Notes: generated by a model from the letters alone, not told the origin. Numbered from the stretch's first letter, positions 1-9,423 are shown. The stretch is DNA of 27,046 nt from a virus (IMGVR_UViG_3300025411_000066:1-27046); one strand, 5' to 3'. Made by a program: numbers and translations.

Positions 1-30
1 AAAGAAGGCTACCACTCTGCGGTGGCTAAG

Positions 31-67
31 AAAGGCCACCTCAAAAGGGTGGCTTTTTTTCTTTTTT
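31..67 (+). terminator. Rho-independent terminator
   Basis: A GC-rich stem (GCCACC at 35-40 with GGTGGC at 48-53, extendable outward by A-T pairs) with a 7-base loop is followed by a run of 13 bases that are all T except one C. It separates an upstream gene outside the window from the tail/fibre genes. A short open frame entering from the left ends in TAA at 27-29, just before the hairpin, and may be the tail of that upstream gene. Confidence 0.85.
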
Positions 68-101
68 AAGTTACAATGTTTTTGTTTTAAAGGAACTTAT
101 T

Positions 102-437
102 ATGTCCTCCACAACCATCACTCGTGGTAATTCTCACGAGACTTTCTACATAATTCCAACGTTTAGCAATGCGTCTAACACCTTGGCAGCAAACACAACC
201 ACCACCGTTACTTATCCTATCGCAGGTCTTCAGACCACCGATATTGTGACCGTGTTGGGTGCAGTTGGCGCACAAACCGCAGGTGTATTCATTGCTGAAG
301 CTGATTGCTTGACCGCAGGTATTTTGTCTGTTCAATACGGCAACTTAACAGGTACGGCAACTTTGACACCAGTTTCAGGTCAATACGTGATTGCGATCAC
401 TAGACTTGAAGGTCCAGCTCCTGTATCGGCAGTTTAA
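102..437 (+). CDS. Small virion-associated-like protein, unknown function
   Basis: The 111-residue product is rich in Thr, Ala, Val and Gly, with alternating hydrophobic beta-strand character and no signal peptide or membrane segment. The start is supported by AGGA at 91-94, about seven bases before the ATG. It is the first gene after a terminator and is followed two bases later by a second protein of similar size and composition, then by fibre genes. This suggests a small structural (decoration, head-completion or fibre-associated) protein, but no family was recognised and the role is inferred from position only. Confidence 0.7.
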   Translation: MSSTTITRGNSHETFYIIPTFSNASNTLAANTTTTVTYPIAGLQTTDIVTVLGAVGAQTAGVFIAEADCLTAGILSVQYGNLTGTATLTPVSGQYVIAITRLEGPAPVSAV

Positions 438-439
438 TC

Positions 440-784
440 ATGGCAGGTTCAACCGTTCAACGCAATGCAGGTCAAACCTACGCATTAGCGGTCACTACAT
501 CTGCTCACTCAGCGGTGCAGATCAACGACACAACGAACGATCAGGTTAACTACACCAGTTTTTTAAATATTGGTTCAAGTGCTTGTGCAATTCGTTGGAA
601 TCAGACAAACTCAGGTTTGTCTAGTGTTGCTATTCCTAGCGATGGAAATTCAGGAGATTATGTATTACCTCCTAACATGACCACACCTTTGATTTTGGCA
701 ACACCTACGACACCGTATTATCTAAGCGCAATTGGCGCAGGTAGTACGACACTTTATGTAACTCCTGCTGCGGATCAATCGTAA
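440..784 (+). CDS. Small virion-associated-like protein, unknown function
   Basis: The 114-residue product is Thr/Ser/Asn-rich and predicted to be mainly beta. It begins two bases after the preceding stop and ends four bases before the next start, so it belongs to the same late transcript. There are no transmembrane segments, cysteine motifs or catalytic signatures. Its size and composition resemble its upstream neighbour, although the sequences are not obviously paralogous. A minor structural role is likely from context; no family was recognised. Confidence 0.7.
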   Translation: MAGSTVQRNAGQTYALAVTTSAHSAVQINDTTNDQVNYTSFLNIGSSACAIRWNQTNSGLSSVAIPSDGNSGDYVLPPNMTTPLILATPTTPYYLSAIGAGSTTLYVTPAADQS

Positions 785-788
785 AACT

Positions 789-2903
789 ATGGCTGCTCCT
801 TCCAACTCTACTGTTCAAAATCTTGTACCTATTCAGGGTCTTTTCGACACTTCAGGTAATTTTCAAACATTTATTGGTCAGGGGCAGCCTTTCTATGCCA
901 TTCCAAACCCTTATCAATCAGGGTTGCACATCACAAATAGCACAATTGACAGTACAACAATTGGGGCTACAACACCGTCAACAGGTGTTTTTTCAGCAGC
1001 GCAAGTCAATGCCACTCCTGTTGGCATTTATGACGTAACGAACAAACAATATGTAGATGCTGCGATTGTCGGCATTTCATGGAAGCCACCGGTTAATTAC
1101 GGAACTGTTAACAATGTGACCCTTTCAGGCTTGGGTACACAAAGTGGTGGTGATTGGCCTAGCGCATTGACATCAGGAATGCGTGTGTTGGTCAAAAATC
1201 AGTCTAACCAACCTGATAACGGCATTTATGTGGTTGCATCGGGCGCTTGGGTGCGTTCTGCGGACACAAACACATGGAACGAGCTAATATCAGCTTTGGT
1301 TTTTGTTGAATCGGGCAACACTTTGGGTGGGTCGGCTTGGTACTGTGCAGCACAATTAGGTGGCACATTAGGCACAACCAACGTCACATGGTCTAACTTT
1401 AGCGTTGCAGCTACTTATACGGCAGGAACAGGCTTAACTTTAAGCAACTATATATTCAGCATTACCAATACTGCGGTCACGGCAGGTAGCTACGGTAGTG
1501 CTTCAAGCGTACCAACTTACACCGTTAATGCTCAAGGTCAGTTGACGGCAGCTTCAAACACATCTATTTTGATTGCCAACACTCAAGTTACAGGCTTGGG
1601 TACGATGTCAACGCAAAATGCGTCATCTGTGGCAATTACTGGTGGCACGATAACTGGTCTATCTGCTGCTATTCCTGTGGCTTCAGGAGGCACAGGAGCG
1701 ACCACATTGACAGGTTATGTCAAAGGCACAGGAACATCGGCTTTAACAGGCGCTACAACGATTCCTAGCACCGATATTACTGGCCTTGGCACAATGTCAA
1801 CGCAGAATGCGAACAACGTTGCTATAACTGGTGGTTCAATTACAGGTTTGTCTTCTTCTTTGCCTGTGGCATCAGGTGGTACAGGCGCATCGACATTAAC
1901 AGGTTATTTGTCAGGTAATGGCACAGGCGCTTTTACGGCTAGTTCAACCATTCCAAGCTCTGTAATTAGCGGTCTTGGTACGATGGCTACACAAAATGCA
2001 AGTAGTGTTGCCATCACAGGAGGAACGATTAACGGTTCTTCAATTGGTGCAACAACAAGAGCAAGCGGTGACTTCACCACTTTGTCGGCTAATACAGTTA
2101 CAAGTACCACACCTGTTTTAAGTTTTAACGCATCAAATTCAATTGCAACATTTGGTAGCACAACTTCAGGTTCTTATAACCAATTGGTTATTCAGAATAA
2201 GAGTACAAGCGCTAATGCATCAGCTAACTATGTAATTTCTAACGACCAAGGCACAGACTCATCATATTATGGTGAGTTTGGCATGAATTCATCGACTTTT
2301 AGCGCATCAACACCTAGCGATTTTTATTCAATCAATAATGGTGTTTATTTCTCGGGTCATGATGGTGATATTACTGTTGGATCAGGAAATGGTTACAAGC
2401 ATTACATGGCTTGGGGCACAACAGGACAATCAGCTCACGTTATCAATGCAGTTGGTGCATTAGGGTTTACCACTAATTTAGGTACAACACCTGCGTTAAG
2501 TGGCACAACAGGTTATGGAACATCAGGTCAAACGTTAATTACCGCAGGTTCAACAGGTGCGCCATCTTGGGGTACTTTAGGAATTAGTGGAGGTGGAACA
2601 AATGCTACGACTACTCCTACTGCTGGCGCTATTGCCTATGGTAATGGTTCTGCTTACGCATTTACTGCTGCCGGTACTACTGGACAGGTTTTAACCTCAA
2701 ACGGATCAAGCGCACCTACATGGTCAACTCCTGTGGCTTATGCGACCGTGACGGACGATACGTCAACTAACGCAACTCGATATTTGTTGTTTGCAAATCA
2801 GACAACAGGTAATTTGACAACTGAATACACCAGTTCGACTAAACTTCAATTTAACCCTAGCACCGGAGCATTGACCTCTGGTAAACTCATCATATTGCCA
2901 TAA
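789..2903 (+). CDS. Repeat-containing tail fibre-like protein
   Basis: The product has 704 residues. Residues 1-95 form a non-repetitive N-terminus that may attach to the tail. Residues about 98-205 resemble a domain widespread in phage fibres, with RVLVKNQ at 132-138 and NGIYVV at 144-149. A segment typical of tail fibres (AGSYGSASSVPTYTV near 232-246) follows. Three tandem units of about 63 residues then begin with GLGTM and TQNA at residues 269, 332 and 396 and contain PVASGGTGA-like cores. The rest is Gly/Ser/Thr-rich beta sequence. The composition suits a trimeric fibre shaft. The C-terminus lacks an obvious chaperone or enzymatic domain, and two further fibre-like genes follow, so the host-range tip may be split across several polypeptides. 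Confidence 0.85.
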   Translation: MAAPSNSTVQNLVPIQGLFDTSGNFQTFIGQGQPFYAIPNPYQSGLHITNSTIDSTTIGATTPSTGVFSAAQVNATPVGIYDVTNKQYVDAAIVGISWKPPVNYGTVNNVTLSGLGTQSGGDWPSALTSGMRVLVKNQSNQPDNGIYVVASGAWVRSADTNTWNELISALVFVESGNTLGGSAWYCAAQLGGTLGTTNVTWSNFSVAATYTAGTGLTLSNYIFSITNTAVTAGSYGSASSVPTYTVNAQGQLTAASNTSILIANTQVTGLGTMSTQNASSVAITGGTITGLSAAIPVASGGTGATTLTGYVKGTGTSALTGATTIPSTDITGLGTMSTQNANNVAITGGSITGLSSSLPVASGGTGASTLTGYLSGNGTGAFTASSTIPSSVISGLGTMATQNASSVAITGGTINGSSIGATTRASGDFTTLSANTVTSTTPVLSFNASNSIATFGSTTSGSYNQLVIQNKSTSANASANYVISNDQGTDSSYYGEFGMNSSTFSASTPSDFYSINNGVYFSGHDGDITVGSGNGYKHYMAWGTTGQSAHVINAVGALGFTTNLGTTPALSGTTGYGTSGQTLITAGSTGAPSWGTLGISGGGTNATTTPTAGAIAYGNGSAYAFTAAGTTGQVLTSNGSSAPTWSTPVAYATVTDDTSTNATRYLLFANQTTGNLTTEYTSSTKLQFNPSTGALTSGKLIILP

Positions 2904-2912
2904 GGAACTGAA

Positions 2913-3509
2913 ATGGGACAACTCGTTTTTCAAGCAACTTTAGGAGGGGCAATTAACCTTAGTGGCCCCAATACGGCTTCTACGGTAACTTTTACGCTTC
3001 CAAGTGCGGACGGTTCTAGCGGTCAAGTTATGCAAACCAATGGAGCAGGATTGCTTTCATTAGGTAACGTTTCATTGACATCTGCGGTGACAGGCACATT
3101 ACCTGTTGCAAACGGTGGAACAGGAACAACTACATCTACTGGAACTGGTTCAGTAATGTTAAATAGCGCACCAAGTGTTACCAATCCAACTGTTACCAAT
3201 TACACGGAAACACTTTATACGGCAAACACATCAACTGCAATTACTGTATCTTTAGCAAATGGAACAGTTCAACAATTAACTTTGACAGGTAACGCAACAA
3301 TTACTATGCCTACTGCTAGTGCTGGTAAATCATTTATCATTATGCTTAAACAAGATGGAACAGGTTCAAGAACTGTTACATGGTCAACTGTCGTTTGGGG
3401 CGGTGGTACTGCACCAACAATTACATCAACTGCATCAAAACAAGACATTTATTCGTTTTTTAGCGATGGAACAAATTGGTATGGTGCAACTATTGGGCAG
3501 AATTACTAA
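2913..3509 (+). CDS. Short tail fibre-like protein
   Basis: The 198-residue protein is preceded by AAGGA with good spacing. It shares the ATLGGAINLSGPN and LPVANGGTGTTT type of glycine/threonine motifs with the larger fibre upstream, followed by a beta-rich C-terminal half ending in the aromatic motif DGTNWYGATIGQNY. That ending recurs in phage fibre and receptor-binding proteins as I remember them. It lies between a shaft-like and a LamG-containing fibre gene. The stop codon overlaps the next ATG as TAATG, indicating translational coupling. The exact role (tip, connector or receptor binder) is not determinable from sequence. Confidence 0.75.
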   Translation: MGQLVFQATLGGAINLSGPNTASTVTFTLPSADGSSGQVMQTNGAGLLSLGNVSLTSAVTGTLPVANGGTGTTTSTGTGSVMLNSAPSVTNPTVTNYTETLYTANTSTAITVSLANGTVQQLTLTGNATITMPTASAGKSFIIMLKQDGTGSRTVTWSTVVWGGGTAPTITSTASKQDIYSFFSDGTNWYGATIGQNY

Positions 3510-5521
3510 TGTTTAGCGCATCTAAATCAGGATTATCAAGCGTACCTGATCCTCAATTTAATTACGTTACTGCTTTATTGCATGGTGATGGAACTAATGG
3601 CGCACAAAATACATCTTTTGTAGATGGTTCTACAAACAATTACACAATTACCACTTATGCAAATGTAACTCAAGGTTCATTTAGTCCTTATGGTAGTTTG
3701 TGGAGTAATGTTTTTGGGAATAGTTCCAATTTGACATTTACTGGCACAACTGCCATGTCTTTTGGAACTGGTGATTTTACTATTGAAGCATGGGTTTATA
3801 AAACTGCAACAACTGGTGATTATGCAATTATTGATTCTCGTGCAACAGGAAGTGGTGAACCTTGGTATCTTTGGATCGTATCCAATAATTTGCAGTTTTA
3901 TACTGGAAGCAACACATTAACATCTAGCAATTCAATTTCATTAAATACATGGACTCATGTTGCAGTTAGTAGAACATCTGGTGTTTTAAAACTTTTTGTT
4001 GGTGGTGTACAAGGTTATAGCGCTTCAAATACAGACACAATCAATGTGACTGCAAATACTTATATTGCCTCTAGAAATGATGGTGTTGGTTCTTTTCAGG
4101 GATATATATCAAATTTGCGTATTATAAAAGGTACTGGAATTTATACTTCTGCTTTTACACCGCCAACAACTCCATTGACTGCTGTAAGCGGTACACAATT
4201 ATTAACTTGTCAGTCAAATCGTTTTATTGACAACAGTTCAAATAATTTTACTTTAACTGTTGTTGGCACACCATCTGTTCAAAGATTTAACCCATTTTTA
4301 CCGACATCATCACAAGCATATACCACAAGTGTTTATGGTGGTAGTGAATATTGTGACGGAAATCAAAGTTATGTTTCAGCTCCTGTAAACGCTGGATATT
4401 TTGGAACAGGAAATTTCACTATTGAATGTTGGGTATATCCAACTACAATTTCAAGTTCAAGCAATGTAATTGCAGGTATTTGGGAAGATTTAGGACCAGC
4501 TCATCAGGCTTGGATTTTAGTTATTGGGTCATCTGGTCAATTACAATTTTCCATCAATGCTAGTTTAAGTGGCCCAAATATCACGATTTTTAGTGGTGCA
4601 ACAAATGATATTAGATTAAATCAATGGCAACACATTGCTATAACTCGTTCAGGAAATAATTGGTACAAATTTATCAATGGTAAATTATCTGAAAGCACGA
4701 CAAATACAACTTCTATTTACAATAGTGCAGGATATTTAGGTGTTGGGTATTATTATCATCAAGTTAGTACAGGAGCATACATCGGGTATATTTCAGATTT
4801 TAGAACTGAAATAGGTACTGCGGTTTACACATCTGCTTTTACTCCTCCTACTGCACCTTTGACCGCAATTACAAATACATCACTGCTTTTAAATTTTAAA
4901 AACGCTGGCATTTACGATAATGCCATGATGAATGATTTCATTACTGCTGGATCAGCGCAAATCAGTACAAGTGTTAAAAAATATGGTACTGGTTCGTTAA
5001 GTTTTAATGGTTCTACTGATTTTTTAGTTCAAACATTTAGACCTTTTATGTTGTGGAATTCAGCAAATTTAACAATTGAATTTTGGATTAACACAACTAG
5101 TAGCACTCAATACGCTACTATATATTCAAATACACAAGCGTCATTCAGTACAGGGATGTATTCATTGATGATAAATAGTCAATCGACTACTTCTGGTGAT
5201 GTAACATTATTTGTAAATGAATATTCATCTGCAACTCCTTTGATAGTAACCACAAGTAATAGTGTGCGAGATGGAAATTGGCACCATGTTGCAATGGTTA
5301 GAAATGGGTCTTCTTGGGTTATTTATGTTAATGGTTTAAGCAGTGGTACAGGAACATTTTCTGGTTCTATAACTGCAACAACTTACCCTGCAAATATTGG
5401 TTCTGACCCATTTTATTCAAGAAATTTTGGTGGTTATATTGATGATTTTAGAATAACGTATGGATATGCTAGATACACATCCAACTTTACACCACCAACA
5501 TATGCTTTCCCCAACTATTGA
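3509..5521 (+). CDS. Fibre/receptor-binding protein with three LamG-like domains
   Basis: The start is placed at the ATG overlapping the previous stop (TAATG), giving 670 residues; an upstream in-frame start would add 11 residues inside the previous gene. Three concanavalin A/LamG-like jelly-roll units lie at about residues 75-220, 280-450 and 490-665. Each carries a FTIE(A/C)WVY- or LTIEFWI-like strand, a W-x-H-x-A motif and a GYI-DFRI-like strand. Each ends in a YTS-FTPPT sequence, showing internal triplication. Such folds bind carbohydrates or proteins, so the protein probably contacts the host surface. The codon use is more AT-rich than that of the first fibre gene, which may reflect exchange of receptor-binding modules. 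Confidence 0.85.
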   Translation: MFSASKSGLSSVPDPQFNYVTALLHGDGTNGAQNTSFVDGSTNNYTITTYANVTQGSFSPYGSLWSNVFGNSSNLTFTGTTAMSFGTGDFTIEAWVYKTATTGDYAIIDSRATGSGEPWYLWIVSNNLQFYTGSNTLTSSNSISLNTWTHVAVSRTSGVLKLFVGGVQGYSASNTDTINVTANTYIASRNDGVGSFQGYISNLRIIKGTGIYTSAFTPPTTPLTAVSGTQLLTCQSNRFIDNSSNNFTLTVVGTPSVQRFNPFLPTSSQAYTTSVYGGSEYCDGNQSYVSAPVNAGYFGTGNFTIECWVYPTTISSSSNVIAGIWEDLGPAHQAWILVIGSSGQLQFSINASLSGPNITIFSGATNDIRLNQWQHIAITRSGNNWYKFINGKLSESTTNTTSIYNSAGYLGVGYYYHQVSTGAYIGYISDFRTEIGTAVYTSAFTPPTAPLTAITNTSLLLNFKNAGIYDNAMMNDFITAGSAQISTSVKKYGTGSLSFNGSTDFLVQTFRPFMLWNSANLTIEFWINTTSSTQYATIYSNTQASFSTGMYSLMINSQSTTSGDVTLFVNEYSSATPLIVTTSNSVRDGNWHHVAMVRNGSSWVIYVNGLSSGTGTFSGSITATTYPANIGSDPFYSRNFGGYIDDFRITYGYARYTSNFTPPTYAFPNY

Positions 5522-5529
5522 GGTAAATT

Positions 5530-6009
5530 ATGCAAATTGCAATCATTTCTAATAACACAGTCACCAAAGTGGGTGATTACAGGGATTTGTTTCCCAATGT
5601 ATCGTTTCCATTAACAGGCCCAAATGCTGAGTGGTTAACAGAAAACTCATGTATGCAATGCAATTTGTATTTGACATACGATCCATTGACACAAGCTCTT
5701 GAACCATCAAATCCAACCATCAGTAATGGAATGGTAGATTTGGTAAAAGTTGTAGAGCTGACCGCTGACCAAATAACGGCAAACAAAGCAAGTGCATTGG
5801 CTGGCATTAGGGCCACTAGAAATGCTTTATTGACTGCTTGTGATTACACGCAAACACCAGACAATCCAAGCCCCAAAAAAGCAGCTTGGGCCACATACAG
5901 GCAAACATTGAGAGACATTCCTGAGACAATTACAAGTGGAAATTTAGACCCAAGAACATGGAATAATTGGCCTCATAATCCTGATTATGTTGAAGGAAAA
6001 TTATTTTGA
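5530..6009 (+). CDS. Tail assembly chaperone-like protein
   Basis: The 159-residue product begins after a GAGGT ribosome site. Its C-terminal part contains the pattern RATRNALLTACDYTQ, then W-x-x-YRQTLRDIPE. This pattern is characteristic of the phage tail assembly chaperone family (Pfam Phage_tail_APC, as I recall it), whose members sit next to fibre genes and help fold or attach them. The N-terminal half is family-variable. Its position right after three fibre-like genes agrees. It is presumably cytoplasmic and absent from the virion, but that is inference. Confidence 0.75.
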   Translation: MQIAIISNNTVTKVGDYRDLFPNVSFPLTGPNAEWLTENSCMQCNLYLTYDPLTQALEPSNPTISNGMVDLVKVVELTADQITANKASALAGIRATRNALLTACDYTQTPDNPSPKKAAWATYRQTLRDIPETITSGNLDPRTWNNWPHNPDYVEGKLF

Positions 6010-6020
6010 AAGACAAATAA

Positions 6021-6302
6021 ATGAAATGGCAAATTCTTGAGTTAAATGGTACTGATGGAACGGTCGTAAATGTCCGTTATAAAGTAGACCATGAAGGGGT
6101 AGAGACTGAGGGTTATTGGCACTTTGAAGAACCCAAACCTTTAAAGGGTGCGACTGAGGAATCTGTGATTGAATGGGTGCGTCAAGCCACTATGAAAAAC
6201 GGAATAAATGCCGTAGAATCACGTTTAATCGAGCAAGTTGAATCGCAGATTTCTGCTCTTCATCCTCCTTGGAAGGCTAAAACGTTTAAGGTGACAGTAT
6301 GA
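6021..6302 (+). CDS. Hypothetical protein
   Basis: The 93-residue acidic protein has a beta-type N-terminus (VNVRYKVDHEGVETEGYWHF) and a helical C-terminal half. No cysteine motif, membrane segment or catalytic signature is visible. Its stop overlaps the next ATG (ATGA), so it is translationally coupled to a 52-residue protein. Such small proteins are common between chaperone and tail accessory genes in related phages, but I do not know a function. Confidence 0.65.
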   Translation: MKWQILELNGTDGTVVNVRYKVDHEGVETEGYWHFEEPKPLKGATEESVIEWVRQATMKNGINAVESRLIEQVESQISALHPPWKAKTFKVTV

Positions 6303-6457
6303 AAGAGGTAAAACTAGAGCTTACTGTCGAAGAATTACAACTTATTGCTGGCTCATTGCGAGAACTGCCTTATAAAGTTGTTGTGAACTTACTTCAAAAA
6401 ATTGATAGACAAGTAGTACCACAACTGCAAGAGGCACAAAATGACGGCCCCAATTGA
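6299..6457 (+). CDS. Small hypothetical protein (52 aa)
   Basis: The frame starts at the ATG overlapping the previous stop and ends inside the following gene. It encodes 52 residues with the core [20 protein letters not shown] followed by [10 protein letters not shown]. This looks like a compact helical domain, and I recall comparable ELTVEE-LPY-LI-KI proteins in other phages. It overlaps the gp4-like gene by 17 bases, and the GAGG that serves as the ribosome site of that gene lies inside this frame, suggesting coupled expression. The function is unknown. Confidence 0.65.
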   Translation: MKEVKLELTVEELQLIAGSLRELPYKVVVNLLQKIDRQVVPQLQEAQNDGPN

Positions 6458-7424
6458 TTTCATTACTCGTGCGCTAAAAGACATCGGAGCATTAGAAGCT
6501 GGCGAACAACCCACTCCTGAAGCTGCACAAGACGCTTTTGATATGTTTAACGATCTTGTTGACCAATGGTCTAACGAGAACGGCATGGTCTTTAACGTCA
6601 CAGAGATCATTTTCCCTGTTATTGCAGGTCAAGTTCAATACACGATTGGACCAACCGCATCTAGCCCTAACTTCATAGGCGCATCGTTTACAGGATCAAT
6701 CGTAGGAAACATCTTAACGGTTACTGGTATTGCATCGGGGGCGGTTGCTCAAGGTCAAACGTTGTCGGGTACAGGCATATTGCCTGGCACTAAGATTGTC
6801 AGATTTTTAACTGGCGCAGGTGGAAACGTCAATGAAGCCGGTACGTATGAGGTTAACTTTAACCAAACCGTAGCGTCCACAAGCATTACGGCTTACTACC
6901 AAAAGCCACTCAACCTTAATTCTGCGTTTGTTAGGATAAACACCTATTCCAACGGTCAACCCATCACAAATGGTGGTTTAGATTACCAAGTTGACGTTTT
7001 AACGCTTCAGCAATACGAGTTGATTGGCTTAAAAACGCTTAACGGTCCTTGGCCTAAAGCAGTTTACTACAACCCAAATCAAGACTCAGGCAACGTTTTT
7101 GTGTGGCCTAACCCTGCACAGGGTGAAATGCACATTTTTGCCAATACATTGTTCAGTAGATATGACTCAATGTATGACACGGTAAGTATGCCCCAAGGCT
7201 ATAACATGGCCTTCAGGTGGTGTTTGGCAGAGCGTTTGATGCCTATGTATGGCAAATCAGATCAAGGCCAAATGGCGATGATTACAAGCTACGCAGCACA
7301 AGCCAAGGCTACGCTGAAACGCACAAATATTGCACCGTTGCAAGTTGCTCAATATCCTGACGCATTGATGATTGGCAGGGCCAAGGATGCTGGTTGGATA
7401 TTGACCGGTGGATTCATGAGGTAA
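6441..7424 (+). CDS. P22 gp4-like tail accessory factor
   Basis: The product has 327 residues. The N-terminus ([19 protein letters not shown], then [12 protein letters not shown]) and the C-terminal region ([19 protein letters not shown]) match the P22 gp4 family, which attaches below the portal and closes the head for tail assembly. Residues about 82-152 form a Gly/Thr-rich beta module ([17 protein letters not shown], then [12 protein letters not shown]) inserted into the family core. The same module type occurs twice in the next gene. P22 gp4 itself is about 166 residues, so the extra length comes partly from this insert. The start is supported by GAGG ten bases upstream. Unlike in P22, no muramidase signature was visible to me. 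Confidence 0.9.
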   Translation: MTAPIDFITRALKDIGALEAGEQPTPEAAQDAFDMFNDLVDQWSNENGMVFNVTEIIFPVIAGQVQYTIGPTASSPNFIGASFTGSIVGNILTVTGIASGAVAQGQTLSGTGILPGTKIVRFLTGAGGNVNEAGTYEVNFNQTVASTSITAYYQKPLNLNSAFVRINTYSNGQPITNGGLDYQVDVLTLQQYELIGLKTLNGPWPKAVYYNPNQDSGNVFVWPNPAQGEMHIFANTLFSRYDSMYDTVSMPQGYNMAFRWCLAERLMPMYGKSDQGQMAMITSYAAQAKATLKRTNIAPLQVAQYPDALMIGRAKDAGWILTGGFMR

Positions 7425-7428
7425 AGCC

Positions 7429-9423
7429 ATGCCTGACTTTGGATTTGTCGGCCCAAGTTATGAGGCCCCATCTATTTACCAAGATGCTCAAGAATGTATC
7501 AATTTTTTTCCTGAGATTGATTATTTAAAGCAACAGGGTGATAGAGGGGTTGTTGCGCTTTATCCAACACCAGGACTCACCACAAAGGCCATTCTGCCCA
7601 ATTTCCAAGAGGTAAGGGGTATGCGTACCCTTTCGGGCGGTAATCAAATGGTGGCGGTTTGTGGGCCTTACGTTTACGTTTTATCGTCTAACCTAGTTCC
7701 TGAAGTTATTGGCTTGCTGAACACCTCTTCAGGTCGTGTTGGGATTAGCGATAATGGGGTAAATGCTTACATTGTGGACGGTGCTTATCGTTACACATGG
7801 CGCATTTCTAGCCCTAACCAAGCCGTATTTGTTGGTTCAATTAGTGGTACGGTTTTAACTGTTACTGCGGTGTCTAGCGGTACGATTGGCATCAATCAAT
7901 CATTATTTGGTGTTGGTGTTACTGCTGAGACGATTATCACTAGCTTGGGAACAGGCACAGGTGGTATTGGTACATATAACCTTAACCTGTCTCAAACAGT
8001 ACCGGCAGGATCATTAAACTCTGCTGCTATTGGCACGATTTTTACAGGCACAATCGCAGGTTCTGTGTTGACGGTCACTAGCGTCACATCAGGTAGCATT
8101 TACTTGGGTCAGACGGTTCAAGGGCCTTATTTGCCTGTTGGAACGGTAATTGTGTCTTATGGCACAGGTGGTGGTGGAACTGGTACTTACAACATCAGTA
8201 CATCAGTAACCATAGCATCACCTGAAACAATGTATGGGCTTAACTTTTCTGTTTTGTCAAATTCTGATGGTGCTTTTTCAGGTGGCACATCGGTCGACAT
8301 CGTAGACAACTATTTTGTTTACTCACGTCCTAATTCTCAATGGTGGGGGGCATCTGACCTTTTGTCTCCCATTTCACCTCAAGCATCTTATAGCTTGAAA
8401 GACGGTGCGCCTGATAATTTGGTGGCTTTGATTGTTGACCATCGAGAAGTGTATTTAATGGGTGAACAGTCATCTGAGGTATGGAATGATGTAGGCGCAG
8501 TACCTTTTCCGTTTCAGCGCATACCAGGCACATCTACCCAACACGGCATTGCAGCTCCTAATTCACTAGCTCGTGTAGGTAATTCATTCGCTTATGTAAG
8601 CAGAAACAACCGTGGTCAAGCAGAAATCATGCAAATGAGTGGGTATATTCCACAACGCATTTCTACTCATGCGGTTGAGAACACATTGGTTAATCAAGTC
8701 ATCAATGATGCGGTTTCTTGGACCTATCAACTAGAAGGTCATGAAATTTATGTCGTTACCTTTCCTAGCATTGGAATTAACGGCATAACATGGGCTTATG
8801 ACTCAACCACTAATATGTGGCATAAGTGGCTATATTGGACAAACAATTACGAGCGTCACAGAGGTAATTGTTGTGCGGTGTTTCAGAACATGGTTTTGGT
8901 TGGTGACTATTCCAACGGAAAAATCTATATGTTGGACAAGACCAATTACACGGATGATGGCAACACAATTAGAAGATTAAGACGTGCTCCACATTTGGTA
9001 AGTGACTTGCAACGTCAATATTTTGAAGAATTGCAGATTCAATTTCAACCTGGTGTTGGAACATCAGGCTTGTGGTTTAACAATCCTACTTATTCACCTA
9101 ATCCAACAGTTATCACAATTGCACCTGACCAAAGTTTAGCGATTGGCCCTAATGAAACATTGATTATTGGATTCAATTCACAACAAAATCAATTGGATCA
9201 AACGACTAACCCACAAGCGATGTTGAGATGGTCAAATGACGGTGGTTCTACTTGGTCAAACGAGCATTGGGTTTCTATTGGACCTTTGGGTAAATATAAA
9301 AATCGTGCCATTTGGAGACGATTGGGTTGGTCTAGGGATAGAGTGTTTGAGGTTGTCGTTAGCGACCCTGTAAATGCGGTGATTGTTTCTGCTAATTTAA
9401 AAGCTAAAGTGGGGACAAACTAA
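7429..9423 (+). CDS. Packaged DNA stabilisation protein, P22 gp10-like
   Basis: The 664-residue product follows the gp4-like gene after four bases. It starts with FVGPSYEAPSIYQDAQECIN and contains, in its C-terminal two thirds, the family landmarks VDIVDNYFVYSRPNSQWWGA, EVYLMGEQSSEVW, IPGTSTQHGIAAPNSLAR, YQLEGHEIYVVTFP and a VGDYSNGKIYMLD strand. P22 gp10 assembles on gp4 to form the tail hub that retains packaged DNA and carries spikes. Two tandem beta modules at about residues 134-197 and 204-264 are inserted in the N-terminal portion and explain the length above the roughly 470 residues of P22 gp10. The stop overlaps the next start (TAATG). Confidence 0.92.
   Translation: MPDFGFVGPSYEAPSIYQDAQECINFFPEIDYLKQQGDRGVVALYPTPGLTTKAILPNFQEVRGMRTLSGGNQMVAVCGPYVYVLSSNLVPEVIGLLNTSSGRVGISDNGVNAYIVDGAYRYTWRISSPNQAVFVGSISGTVLTVTAVSSGTIGINQSLFGVGVTAETIITSLGTGTGGIGTYNLNLSQTVPAGSLNSAAIGTIFTGTIAGSVLTVTSVTSGSIYLGQTVQGPYLPVGTVIVSYGTGGGGTGTYNISTSVTIASPETMYGLNFSVLSNSDGAFSGGTSVDIVDNYFVYSRPNSQWWGASDLLSPISPQASYSLKDGAPDNLVALIVDHREVYLMGEQSSEVWNDVGAVPFPFQRIPGTSTQHGIAAPNSLARVGNSFAYVSRNNRGQAEIMQMSGYIPQRISTHAVENTLVNQVINDAVSWTYQLEGHEIYVVTFPSIGINGITWAYDSTTNMWHKWLYWTNNYERHRGNCCAVFQNMVLVGDYSNGKIYMLDKTNYTDDGNTIRRLRRAPHLVSDLQRQYFEELQIQFQPGVGTSGLWFNNPTYSPNPTVITIAPDQSLAIGPNETLIIGFNSQQNQLDQTTNPQAMLRWSNDGGSTWSNEHWVSIGPLGKYKNRAIWRRLGWSRDRVFEVVVSDPVNAVIVSANLKAKVGTN

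Noticed and set aside
1-69. Open frame entering from the left edge through the terminator to a TAA at 67-69
   Set aside because: It would translate the terminator hairpin and T-run; the frame ending at 27-29 is more plausible, but the visible part is too short to call a gene.
87-335. Antisense frame of 82 codons over the first small gene
   Set aside because: Cys-rich sequence without family features, opposite to a gene with a good ribosome site; a shadow.
1904-2161. Antisense frame of 85 codons in the fibre gene
   Set aside because: Arises from the repetitive codon usage of the fibre repeats; no start signal or protein features.
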